From: Methanomicrobiales archaeon
GTDB taxonomy: Archaea > Halobacteriota > Methanomicrobia > Methanomicrobiales > Methanospirillaceae
DNA length: 12,934 nucleotides
Assembly: GCA_013415575.1 (NCBI GenBank)
Contig: JAAEES010000013.1
Span: 1 to 12,934 of the forward strand
Direction of reading: 5' to 3'
A model generated the notes under the pieces. That model saw nothing but the letters and a program-made list of their open reading frames with translations, was not told where the DNA came from and ran no database searches. This document shows positions 1-6,272 of the stretch, piece by piece (position 1 is the first letter of the stretch; the number at the start of each line of letters is the position of its first letter). A program made the translations under genes and the position numbers.

Positions 1-654
1 GAACGCGTCCTAGACGGTATTGTCCTCGGTGTTGGCGGAGCATTCTTCATGCTCGTACTGGGGAGCGAGTGGCAGCGCATTGGTTCGGCATTCAGCTATC
101 TCATGTACATATCCTGGATAATCATCACCGCATTCGTGATACTCTTCATTTATTCTGTCAAGAAACCGGACTTGCTCAAGAAGATTATTCATGCGGTATC
201 CGGGCGCTTCACACGGAAATGGGAGAGCAGAAAAATCGAGAAGTTTGCCCAGTCCATCGACCGTGAAGTTGATAATTTCCACCAGACGATGGCCGACTTC
301 ATGAGTCACGGGAAAGGGGGGCTGATTTTTGGGCTTATCTTCACTACATTGTTCTGGTTCTGTGAATTCATCATCGTCTCCCTCCTCCTCCTCGGCCTCG
401 GGCAGCCACCTATCTTCATCGAATCGCTCATCGTTCAGCTGGTCATCGCCCTGGTCATGATGATCCCACTCACCCCGGGTGGTTCGGGTATCGCTGAGAT
501 CATGTTCACCTCCCTCTACGGCCTTTTTGTCAATTCATCTATCCTTGGAATCCTTGTAGTACTCTGGCGATCGATACTCTTCTACTTCAATATCCTGCTC
601 GGGCTCGTCTCCGGGTTGATCATTGTTCGGCGTGAAGCACAGGGGCCAGACTGA
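1..654 (+). CDS. Flippase-like membrane protein, UPF0104 / LPG-synthase TM family (3' part)
   Basis: This frame is open to the left edge of the window, so only the C-terminal 217 residues are visible and the true start lies outside. The visible part opens with ERVLDG, which resembles the conserved ER-x-x-D motif of the lysylphosphatidylglycerol synthase transmembrane family (PF03706). It then shows hydrophobic segments at about residues 6-22, 30-52, 98-125, 133-160 and 175-205, separated by a basic, helical cytoplasmic stretch at about 55-95. Late in the protein comes PGGSGIAE, the family's Pro-Gly-Gly-x-Gly-x-x-E signature. Archaeal members are integral membrane proteins usually annotated as flippase-like; substrates are mostly unknown, so no lipid or sugar donor is assigned. 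The stop lies 9 bases before the next gene, which suggests co-transcription with the DUF151 gene. The family call is firm and the function open. Confidence 0.85.
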   Translation, partial: ERVLDGIVLGVGGAFFMLVLGSEWQRIGSAFSYLMYISWIIITAFVILFIYSVKKPDLLKKIIHAVSGRFTRKWESRKIEKFAQSIDREVDNFHQTMADFMSHGKGGLIFGLIFTTLFWFCEFIIVSLLLLGLGQPPIFIESLIVQLVIALVMMIPLTPGGSGIAEIMFTSLYGLFVNSSILGILVVLWRSILFYFNILLGLVSGLIIVRREAQGPD

Positions 655-663
655 ACAAGCCTT

Positions 664-1146
664 ATGTGCCCCCCGAACAATCCTCATGTGAGCATGGATC
701 CGGCAACGTGCAGGGTAAAAGGGGTATACATGGCCGTCGGGAATCTCGGGGCTTCTCCCGCGGTGATTCTCTCATTGAATGATGACTCCTGCCTTCCCAT
801 CTACATCGGTCTCTGGGAGGCCATGTCCATTCATGCCGCACTCAACAACGAGATCCCACCCAGGCCGCTCACCCATGACCTGTTCGTTGATTTTCTCGAA
901 CAGTTCAATATCGTTCTGAAGGCCCTGGTGATCGATTCAATCGAGGATGGAGTTTATTATGCGAATATGATCCTTGAGCAGAATCACCACGAACTGACTA
1001 TGGATTGCAGGCCGAGCGACGGAATTGCTATAAGCATCAGGTGCAGGGCAGATATCCTGATCACCGAAGAGGTCAGCAGCAGTTCTGCAATCCCGGCCGA
1101 AGATCTCCCCTCGCTGATGGATATCGGAACTTATCTTGCCGGCTGA
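664..1146 (+). CDS. DUF151 / bifunctional nuclease family protein
   Basis: This is a 160-residue soluble protein matching the DUF151 (BFN_dom) family. The diagnostic segment is CRPSDGIAISIRC at about residues 115-127, preceded by the GVYMAVGN...PAVILSL beta-hairpin region and the LPIYIGLWEA motif near 44-53. Plant and Thermotoga relatives have been described as nucleases, but in archaea the role is unproven, so the name reflects family only. The start is uncertain: ATG at 664 gives ten extra non-conserved residues, while GTG at 688 or ATG at 694 fits the usual beginning of the family just before the CRVKGVYM strand. No clear ribosome binding site precedes any of them. A TATA-like CTTATGT at 661-667 would put transcription start close to 688-694, consistent with a leaderless message, but this is speculative. 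The gene ends 2 bases from the convergent hisE. Confidence 0.85.
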   Translation: MCPPNNPHVSMDPATCRVKGVYMAVGNLGASPAVILSLNDDSCLPIYIGLWEAMSIHAALNNEIPPRPLTHDLFVDFLEQFNIVLKALVIDSIEDGVYYANMILEQNHHELTMDCRPSDGIAISIRCRADILITEEVSSSSAIPAEDLPSLMDIGTYLAG

Positions 1147-1148
1147 CC

Positions 1149-1442
1149 CTAGCGACGGCGTCTCGTGAGCTCTTCGATGACCTCAGAGAATTCCACACCG
1201 GCAGCCTTCAGCGCCACCATGAAATGGAACTGGAGATCAGCAGCTTCAGAGACGGTTTGGGCATGTTCGCCATTCTTTACGGCGATAATGAACTCAGTTG
1301 CCTCCTCACCGACCTTTTCCAGGGCACGGTCGGCCCCTTTTTCCCCGGAAATAAGCCGGGAGACGTAGGACCCCGGTGTACGGTGCTCGAACCGATCGGT
1401 AATCACCCCCCATAACTCATCGAGCGCAGAGCTGCCGGTCAT
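1149..1442 (-). CDS. hisE: Phosphoribosyl-ATP pyrophosphohydrolase (histidine biosynthesis step 2)
   Basis: This 97-residue protein has the normal length of a stand-alone HisE. HisE hydrolyses phosphoribosyl-ATP to phosphoribosyl-AMP and pyrophosphate in cytoplasmic histidine synthesis. The all-alpha MazG-like fold is recognisable from EKVGEEATE at residues 42-50 and EAADLQFH at 66-73. These carry the acidic metal-binding residues E46, E47, E50, E66 and D69. The N-terminal part, with ALDELWGVI and the SYVSRL-x(4)-G segment, also follows the family. Its ATG overlaps the TGA of nusA in the sequence ATGA, so translation is probably coupled and the two genes share a transcript. No other his gene is in the window, so histidine genes are dispersed in this genome. 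The C-terminus ends in four arginines. Confidence 0.92.
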   Translation of the reverse strand: MTGSSALDELWGVITDRFEHRTPGSYVSRLISGEKGADRALEKVGEEATEFIIAVKNGEHAQTVSEAADLQFHFMVALKAAGVEFSEVIEELTRRRR

Positions 1443-1882
1443 GCATCCTCCTCCAACACCATCAGTTCACCAATCTCCTCACCCCAGAATTTCCTGATAA
1501 GGAGACGCGCCTTCTCAATATTTGCACCTTTTTTCCCAATTGCGGTCCCCAGCTCGCTCCTCTTCCGGAGAGAGATCGTAAGGAGGCCGCTCACCGGATC
1601 TTTTTCCACCCGTGAAATACTGACCGGTCGGAAAATATTGGCGATGAATTCGTCCCGATCTTCCGAATATTCCACCATCTCTATCCGTTTCCCAAGCACA
1701 TTCTGCATTCTCCTGATATTTTCGCCCTTCTTTCCGATGGCAAAGCCCATGTCTCCCGGTCTGATAATATAGATGACCCGCTCAAATTTCTCATCAATAA
1801 TACAATCCAGGGCCGTGGCTTTGGTCAGGATCCGGAGTTCTTCAATATACCTCCGTTCCTTGAAGCCGATATTCCGATCCAT
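1439..1882 (-). CDS. nusA: Archaeal NusA-like transcription factor (two KH domains)
   Basis: This 147-residue protein is the short archaeal form of NusA, which lacks the bacterial N-terminal RNA-polymerase-binding and S1 domains. It consists of two KH RNA-binding domains. Their GxxG loops are visible as GKKG at residues 50-53 (followed by ENIRRMQ) and GKKG at 116-119 (followed by ANIEKAR). The protein probably binds RNA in transcription termination/antitermination or rRNA handling; this is family inference. In many archaea nusA sits between RNA polymerase subunit and ribosomal protein genes. Here it stands apart, with hisE directly downstream and overlapping by four bases. A TATA-like TTTTAAG lies about 40 bases upstream (1918-1924), next to a perfect 10-base palindrome. 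The ATG start at 1882 fits the family's N-terminus. Confidence 0.92.
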   Translation of the reverse strand: MDRNIGFKERRYIEELRILTKATALDCIIDEKFERVIYIIRPGDMGFAIGKKGENIRRMQNVLGKRIEMVEYSEDRDEFIANIFRPVSISRVEKDPVSGLLTISLRKRSELGTAIGKKGANIEKARLLIRKFWGEEIGELMVLEEDA

Positions 1883-1913
1883 TGATAAAATCGTGTATAG
1901 GGTATCTTTGAGG

Positions 1914-1940
1914 GTGGCTTAAAAGGTATTGGACCGGTCC
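1914..1940 (-). promoter_or_regulatory. Candidate nusA-hisE promoter with a palindrome upstream
   Basis: Reading toward nusA, a TATA-like TTTTAAG (1918-1924) would place transcription start near 1895, leaving a short leader before the ATG at 1882. Immediately upstream is the perfect 10-base palindrome GGACCGGTCC at 1931-1940. CCGGT units recur nearby: ACCGG appears on the plus strand at 1933, 1943 and 1957. The TATA match is imperfect and no initiator sequence is evident, so this remains a proposal. Confidence 0.3.
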
Positions 1941-1961
1941 CGACCGGATGCGCAAGACCGG

Positions 1962-1984
1962 GGAGAAAAAGAGATCTTCTCCTC
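1962..1984 (-). terminator. Possible terminator after the SIMPL-domain gene
   Basis: Directly after the TAA stop on the minus strand, the transcript can pair GGAGAA (from 1982-1977) with TTCTCC (1967-1962). A run of five T bases (1970-1966) overlaps the second arm. Archaeal termination depends mainly on T-rich tracts, so the T5 run is the more relevant element and the stem may be incidental. Confidence 0.35.
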
Positions 1985-2719
1985 TTACCTGATGAGATAG
2001 GAGACAGAGACCTGGGCAGTCACAGTAACCTGGCCCGGCTCTATAGGTGTCGGAACCGCGGCTTCTTTCGTCGCAGCTCCTGCGGCCATCCGGTTGTCAT
2101 AGAGTACCGGCGTGTATACCGATCCAATCGTAATAGACTGGACTCCGGTGATAGTAGTGCCCGTGGCCAGGGCGACTACATCAGCATCGGCTCGTGCCTT
2201 CGCAACCGCCATGGTGAGCACTTCGGCACGGAGTGCCTGCTCTTTCGTGGGACTTACCTTGAAATAAATCGAATTGACCTGGTTTGCGCCATTCGCGACA
2301 GTAATATCAATAACCTCCCCGGCCCGGCTGATATCCCGTACTGTTATCTGCACGGTGTTCGTGACCTGATAGTAGGTAATTTTCTGTCCGAATGGAAGAC
2401 TGGTATCATCGTAGACCGGGTATATGGTGTATCCGGAGGTCTGGATATCCTCACGGGCAATCCCTCCAGCGACCAGTGCGGAAATAAGACCGTCCATGAT
2501 CCGCGCATTTTCTGCCTGCGCCACTCTGACATCCTTGTTCTGGGTCTGAACTCCGGACGTGATTACGGCGATATCGGGCGTGGCCATGATCTCCCCGCTT
2601 CCTGTGACAGATATCGTCTTTTCAGGACACAGGGCGGGATCCGCAGCAGTGGCCGACAGGGGGAGCATGGCGAGGACCAGTATGAAGGAGAATGCAATGA
2701 GGAAACGTCTGTTCTTCAT
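1985..2719 (-). CDS. Secreted SIMPL-domain (DUF541) protein
   Basis: This 244-residue protein begins with a clear signal peptide: KNRR, a hydrophobic core at about residues 6-22, and a cleavage-type SATA-A sequence around residue 25. The mature part matches the SIMPL/DUF541 family (PF04402). It opens with ISVTGSGEIMATPDIAVI, followed by the alternating strand and helix pattern with DIQTSGYTIYPVYDD, the YQVTNTVQITV strand, and a C-terminal VTVTAQVSVSYLIR strand. Relatives in bacteria and archaea are extracellular or periplasmic with largely unknown roles, so no function is assigned. There is no lipobox before the cysteine near residue 31. The ATG at 2719 is preferred over an upstream in-frame GTG at 2737 because GGTGA (2725-2729) lies five bases before it. 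The gene is divergent from leuC. Confidence 0.88.
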   Translation of the reverse strand: MKNRRFLIAFSFILVLAMLPLSATAADPALCPEKTISVTGSGEIMATPDIAVITSGVQTQNKDVRVAQAENARIMDGLISALVAGGIAREDIQTSGYTIYPVYDDTSLPFGQKITYYQVTNTVQITVRDISRAGEVIDITVANGANQVNSIYFKVSPTKEQALRAEVLTMAVAKARADADVVALATGTTITGVQSITIGSVYTPVLYDNRMAAGAATKEAAVPTPIEPGQVTVTAQVSVSYLIR

Positions 2720-2724
2720 CTTTG

Positions 2725-2729
2725 TCACC
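2725..2729 (-). promoter_or_regulatory. Ribosome binding site deciding the SIMPL gene start
   Basis: GGTGA complements the 3' end of archaeal 16S rRNA and sits five bases before the ATG at 2719. Using the upstream GTG at 2737 would put this site inside the coding region and add six residues ahead of the signal peptide. An AT-rich TATA-like stretch (ATAATTATTTGA on the minus strand, 2754-2765) lies about 40 bases upstream and could be the promoter. Confidence 0.55.
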
Positions 2730-2834
2730 AGTCTCACTATTTCATGGAAAAATTCAAATAATTATCCGTGAATACGAAAAATTTCGCAGCCTTTCTTGTT
2801 TTCTTTCTAAAGGATTTTCGATCTGAACGATGCC

Positions 2835-2870
2835 ACAACTGCCTTATTCTCCTATCTCACATTATACATG
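2835..2870 (+). promoter_or_regulatory. Candidate leuC promoter region
   Basis: The 159-base divergent gap between the SIMPL gene and leuC holds two TATA-like candidates on the plus strand: CCTTATTC near 2842-2849 and ATTATACAT near 2860-2868. The first would put the start of transcription a few bases before the ATG at 2879, giving a nearly leaderless message. This fits the absence of a ribosome binding site there. The second is too close to the ATG at the usual spacing. No leader peptide or attenuator-like structure was seen. Confidence 0.25.
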
Positions 2871-2878
2871 AGCATTTC

Positions 2879-4129
2879 ATGGGAGCAACCGTTGTAGAGA
2901 AAATATTCTCATCCAGATGCAGCCGGCCGGTCCGTGCCGGAGAAGTCGTCATGGCCCCGATAGACGGAGCGATGATCCATGATATCACCGGGCCGCTTGC
3001 CATCAGGAATTTTTTCCAGATGGGCGGAACCAAAGTATTCAATCCCCGGAAGGTCATCATGCTCTTCGACCACCAGGTACCAGCCGATTCCATTACTGCG
3101 GCAGAGAATCAGGCCTTTATGCGAACCTTTGCCAGTGAACAGGGCATCCACAACTACGATATCAGGGAAGGGATCTGCCACCAGGTGGTGATGGAGAAAG
3201 GTCTTGCGGCACCCGGCGAGATCATTGTCGGGGCAGATTCCCATACCTGCATGTACGGCGCTTCCGGTGCATTTGCGACCGGCATTGGGTCCACAGATAT
3301 GGGTTTTGTCCTCAAGTTCGGTGCTCTCTACTTCAGGGTTCCGGAGAGTATCAGGGTCGATGTCACAGGGCGGTTCTCCCGGAGGGTAGGGCCAAAAGAC
3401 CTCATCCTCTCCATAGCCCATGACATCGGGGCAGACGGCGCAACTTACCAGGCAATCGAATTTGGCGGAGAGACCTTTGAAAGCATGGGAATGGAGGGAC
3501 GGATGACCTGCTGCAACATGGCCATCGAGATGGGTGCAAAGGCAGGAATTGTGCCCCCGGACCGGGTCACCTATGCCTACCTGGAAGGACGCCGCGCTGT
3601 CAGCCCGGGTGACCTTTCTCCGGATCCGGATGCCCGCTACGTTGACCGGCGGATGTACGATGTAACCGATCTCGCACCCCAGGTGGCCGTCCCACATAAC
3701 GTTGACCTTGCCGTACCGGTAGAGGACGTGGCCGGTATTCGCATCGACCAGGTGTTCATCGGGTCCTGTACCAACGGGAGGTTCGAAGACCTTGCCGAAG
3801 CTGCGGAGGTGCTCTCAGACAACCGTTTCTCCGATACTGTCCGGGTTATCATCATCCCGGCATCGCGGGATGAATACCTCAAGGCGCTCCGTGCCGGACT
3901 GATTGAGCGGTTCGTGACCGCCGGGGCCTTGGTAGAGGCTCCCTGCTGCGGTCCCTGCATGGGAGGAGCGTTCGGCCTGCTCGGCCCGGGGGAGGTTTCT
4001 CTCTCGACCTCCAACCGGAATTTCCGGGGAAGGCAGGGAAGCACGGAAGCAAAGGTGTATCTCTGCTCCCCGGCTACAGCAGCAGCCAGTGCGATCTATG
4101 GCGAGATTACCGACCCGAGGGAGGTGTGA
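2879..4129 (+). CDS. leuC: 3-isopropylmalate dehydratase / homoaconitase-type large subunit
   Basis: This 416-residue member of the aconitase superfamily has the length of methanogen LeuC/AksD large subunits. With a small subunit it isomerises 2-isopropylmalate to 3-isopropylmalate, or homocitrate to homoisocitrate in coenzyme B synthesis. The [4Fe-4S] ligands are C297 in GSCTNGR and C357/C360 in CCGPC. Other landmarks are FDHQVPA, GADSHTC and STSNRNFRGR. The segments IDGAMIHDITGP and FDHQVPADS look more like the isopropylmalate branch, as I recall the Methanocaldococcus paralogues, so leuC is preferred over aksD; specificity is inferred. The reading frame extends back to GTG 2768, but those 37 residues are hydrophobic and unlike the family, and MGATVVEKI at 2879 is the usual start. 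No Shine-Dalgarno sequence precedes it. It is the first gene of a three-gene operon. Confidence 0.88.
   Translation: MGATVVEKIFSSRCSRPVRAGEVVMAPIDGAMIHDITGPLAIRNFFQMGGTKVFNPRKVIMLFDHQVPADSITAAENQAFMRTFASEQGIHNYDIREGICHQVVMEKGLAAPGEIIVGADSHTCMYGASGAFATGIGSTDMGFVLKFGALYFRVPESIRVDVTGRFSRRVGPKDLILSIAHDIGADGATYQAIEFGGETFESMGMEGRMTCCNMAIEMGAKAGIVPPDRVTYAYLEGRRAVSPGDLSPDPDARYVDRRMYDVTDLAPQVAVPHNVDLAVPVEDVAGIRIDQVFIGSCTNGRFEDLAEAAEVLSDNRFSDTVRVIIIPASRDEYLKALRAGLIERFVTAGALVEAPCCGPCMGGAFGLLGPGEVSLSTSNRNFRGRQGSTEAKVYLCSPATAAASAIYGEITDPREV
4119..4126 (+). promoter_or_regulatory. Ribosome binding site of leuD
   Basis: GGGAGGTG, inside the last codons of leuC, is a near-complete anti-16S match five bases before the ATG at 4132. 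It shows that ATG 4132 is the start and not the in-frame GTG at 4126, which lies partly in this site and overlaps the leuC stop. Confidence 0.75.
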
Positions 4130-4131
4130 CC

Positions 4132-4629
4132 ATGCGGGTGTGGAAATTTTCCGACAATGTCGACACGGACGCCATCATTCCCGGACGATACCTTATTCAC
4201 AATGATCCCTGTGTGCTCGCCCGGCATGCATTTGAGGGTACCAGGAGTGAATTTGCCGGACAGGTCCGTGAAGGTGACGTGATCGTTGCCGGACGTAATT
4301 TCGGGTGCGGCTCATCCCGGGAACATGCACCCCTCGCCCTTACCGGGGCAGGGATCCGGATCATTATTGCCCGGTCATTCGCCCGGATCTTCTACCGGAA
4401 TGCCGTGAATGTTGGGATTCTCCCGCTCGTCTGTGAACAGGCGGATGAAATATTGGATGGAGCAGAAATCGCTGTCAACATAAATGCCGGTTTCGTTGAA
4501 ACGGACGGGAAGCGGTATCCGATCGAGCCGGTTCCCGGTTTCATGCAGAGTATCATCAGTGCTGGAGGTCTGGTTGGCTATGCACGTAATCTCGAGGAGA
4601 TAGAGACATGTACCGGGTCGCAAGCATAG
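4132..4629 (+). CDS. leuD: 3-isopropylmalate dehydratase / homoaconitase-type small subunit
   Basis: This 165-residue protein is the swivelling domain partner of the large subunit encoded just upstream. It has the family's short-form length and the motifs DNVDTDAIIPGRYL (residues 8-21), GRNFGCGSSREHAP (54-67) and ARSFARIFYRN (80-90). The residues after GRY are LIH, so the substrate loop reads YLIH (20-23). Methanogen homoaconitase small subunits are known to carry YLRT there, and isopropylmalate isomerases a hydrophobic residue in place of the arginine. The loop therefore favours the leucine pathway, although it matches neither form exactly. The ATG at 4132 follows a strong ribosome binding site and gives the family's MRVWKF start. 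The 3' end overlaps leuB by 22 bases, indicating translational coupling. Confidence 0.88.
   Translation: MRVWKFSDNVDTDAIIPGRYLIHNDPCVLARHAFEGTRSEFAGQVREGDVIVAGRNFGCGSSREHAPLALTGAGIRIIIARSFARIFYRNAVNVGILPLVCEQADEILDGAEIAVNINAGFVETDGKRYPIEPVPGFMQSIISAGGLVGYARNLEEIETCTGSQA
4594..4600 (+). promoter_or_regulatory. Ribosome binding site of leuB
   Basis: GAGGAGA lies seven bases before the ATG at 4608, within the end of leuD, and supports that start despite the 22-base gene overlap. Confidence 0.6.
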
Positions 4630-5723
4630 GCGGTGACGGAATCGGTCCCGAGATCATCCGGGAAGGAAAGAAGGTCCTTGACGCTACCGGAGAGACGTAC
4701 GGATTCGATATAGAGTGGCATGATTTCGATATCGGTGCCGACCGGTATCTGAGAACAGGGGAGGTGCTCACCGAGGATGACCTGCACGAGCTGGGGAAAT
4801 TCCGGGCCATTTATTTCGGCGCTATCGGCGATAAGAGAGTTGCCCCCGGCATCCTTGAAAAAGGAATCCTCCTTCGCATCCGCTTCCACTTCGACCAGTA
4901 CGTCAATCTGAGACCGATCAGGATGCTTTCAGGAACCGTGACCCCGCTGGCAGGGAAGGGACCGGAGGATATCGACTTTGTCGTGGTCCGGGAGAACACC
5001 GAGGACTTTTATGTGGGCATCGGCTCGCGGTTCCGGGGTTTCCAGAAGACCACGCTCTCCGTTGAGCGCGAACTCTACCATGCAGAATTCAATCTCGATA
5101 TCGAATCAGATGCCGATGAGCTCGCCTACCAGATAGGTGTGGTGAGCAGGGAAGGGGCAGCACGGGTCATCGAGTATGCGTTTGAACTTGCCCGGACAAG
5201 GAAAAAGAAACTCACATCGGTTGACAAGGCAAACGTACTCTCTGAAATCTACGGCCTCTGGAGAGAGGTATTTTCTGAGCAGGCGAAGAAGTATCCCGAT
5301 GTCACTACCGAGTTCAGCTTTGTGGACGCCATCACCATGTGGTTTGTCAAGAATCCCGAATGGTTCGACGTGGTAGTTACTCCCAACATGTTCGGTGATA
5401 TCATCACCGATCTCGGGGCCATGATACAGGGCGGGCTCGGTCTAGCACCCGGTGGAAATATCAATCCGGGAGGGACATCCATGTTTGAACCCATCCATGG
5501 CTCTGCTCCCAAGTACCGGGGACTCGGTATCGCAAACCCGATGGCTACCATCTGGGCCGGTTCACTGCTCCTTGACCACCTGGGAGAACACCAGGCTGGT
5601 GCCGCCATTATCAACGCACTCGAAAAAACAATTGCCGATGGGGTCGTCACCAGGGATATGGGAGGATCGGCATCGACGTCTGCTGTCGGTGATTATGTCT
5701 CACAAGCTATAAGAGGGAGCTGA
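4608..5723 (+). CDS. leuB: Beta-decarboxylating dehydrogenase, isopropylmalate / isohomocitrate type
   Basis: This 371-residue protein belongs to the isocitrate/isopropylmalate dehydrogenase family, which oxidises and decarboxylates a 2-hydroxy acid with NAD(P). Visible motifs are GGDGIGPEI (8-16), the arginine set LLRIRF...NLRP (R92, R102), RENTEDFYVGIG (128-139), VDKANVL with catalytic K207, and the metal aspartates D240, D264 and D268 in FVDA and GDIITDLGA. The cofactor segment HGSAPKY (297-303) has Lys-Tyr where NAD-dependent isopropylmalate dehydrogenases usually have Asp-Ile. Lys-Tyr at this place contacts the 2'-phosphate of NADP in E. coli isocitrate dehydrogenase. Operon position behind leuC/leuD makes LeuB the first choice. 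AksF of coenzyme B synthesis is the main alternative, and the sequence alone does not settle it. The 3' end overlaps a convergent gene by 31 bases. Confidence 0.85.
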   Translation: MYRVASIGGDGIGPEIIREGKKVLDATGETYGFDIEWHDFDIGADRYLRTGEVLTEDDLHELGKFRAIYFGAIGDKRVAPGILEKGILLRIRFHFDQYVNLRPIRMLSGTVTPLAGKGPEDIDFVVVRENTEDFYVGIGSRFRGFQKTTLSVERELYHAEFNLDIESDADELAYQIGVVSREGAARVIEYAFELARTRKKKLTSVDKANVLSEIYGLWREVFSEQAKKYPDVTTEFSFVDAITMWFVKNPEWFDVVVTPNMFGDIITDLGAMIQGGLGLAPGGNINPGGTSMFEPIHGSAPKYRGLGIANPMATIWAGSLLLDHLGEHQAGAAIINALEKTIADGVVTRDMGGSASTSAVGDYVSQAIRGS

Positions 5724-6181
5724 GCAGGGGTGTCATGGGGAGACCTCCCCCGTGTATCAGGGATGCACCCCTCCCGGGGGATTAACCCGGTATAATCAGT
5801 AATGAGCCTGTTTGTGACCCCGATCGGTTGGATCCGGGGAGGGAGTACGGCAACAGAGGCATATCGTTCCCGGCAGCTGATGACGGCATGGAGTGCATCG
5901 AGTGCGAGCGTGAACCGTTCACCGTTGTAGAGATCGATATTAAGGGCTTTTCCCGATTTTGATACCTGGGCACAACCGACTAAACCGCCGGTATATGCCA
6001 TCCAGTTCCACTTGAGCTTCTCGACTCGTGCTGAAGTACCTTTGGAAACAGCCGCCCTGATCTCGTGTATCCTGATGCAGAGACGTGTGCGGCAGATGTG
6101 GAGCTCGAGGATATCCAGTGGAGCCCCATCCTCACCGAGGACCGGCTTCCGGTTCAACTGGATATAGCCTGCCTGCTTCAT
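5693..6181 (-). CDS. Hypothetical protein, unknown family
   Basis: I do not recognise this 162-residue protein. No signal peptide or membrane segment is visible. It has two similar strand-rich stretches, roughly residues 25-48 (LELHICRTRLCIRIHEIRAA) and 80-112 (LNIDLYNGERFTLALDALHAV...), in which a strand is followed by a short helix of the type E/A-I/L-x-A-V. This could reflect a small beta-barrel-like regulatory or binding domain, but that is only an impression. The last 35 residues are low in structure (PREGCIPDTRGRSPHDTPAQ) and are encoded in the trailer of the convergent leuB gene, which they overlap by 31 bases. The ATG at 6181 is supported by GGAAGGT eight bases upstream and a good TATA box. 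The gene follows the nitrogenase-like operon but appears separately transcribed. Confidence 0.7.
   Translation of the reverse strand: MKQAGYIQLNRKPVLGEDGAPLDILELHICRTRLCIRIHEIRAAVSKGTSARVEKLKWNWMAYTGGLVGCAQVSKSGKALNIDLYNGERFTLALDALHAVISCRERYASVAVLPPRIQPIGVTNRLITDYTGLIPREGCIPDTRGRSPHDTPAQLPLIACET
5737..5750 (+). terminator. GC-rich hairpin after leuB
   Basis: GGGGA (5737-5741) pairs with TCCCC (5746-5750) 13 bases after the leuB stop. A wider pairing of GGGGTG (5727-5732) with CACCCC (5766-5771) can enclose it, and a second small stem, CCCC/GGGG, follows at 5768-5779. There is no T run, so this may be a processing or stability element and not a true terminator. The region also encodes the tail of the convergent gene on the other strand. 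Confidence 0.35.
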
Positions 6182-6189
6182 TGATTTCT

Positions 6190-6230
6190 ACCTTCCTATT
6201 CCTATGTCCGGCGGGAGATGTATAAAAGAG
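6190..6230 (-). promoter_or_regulatory. Promoter and ribosome binding site of the 162-residue gene
   Basis: On the minus strand, CTCTTTTATA (6230-6221) is a good archaeal TATA box. Transcription would start near 6197, about 16 bases before the ATG at 6181, and the leader would contain GGAAGGT (6196-6190). This separates the gene from the nitrogenase-like operon that ends at 6273. Confidence 0.6.
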
Positions 6231-6272
6231 TTCAATATGCGCGGGGTGAAAGTGAAATTTCCAGGTTCCTTT

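Noticed and set aside
2768..2878. Upstream extension of leuC from GTG 2768
   Set aside because: The 37 residues have no family resemblance and MGATVVEKI at 2879 matches the normal N-terminus; no ribosome binding site precedes the GTG.
2909..3697. Long open frame of 262 codons on the minus strand opposite leuC
   Set aside because: It is antisense to a clear leuC coding region, has no recognisable motif, and its composition is that of a codon-bias shadow.
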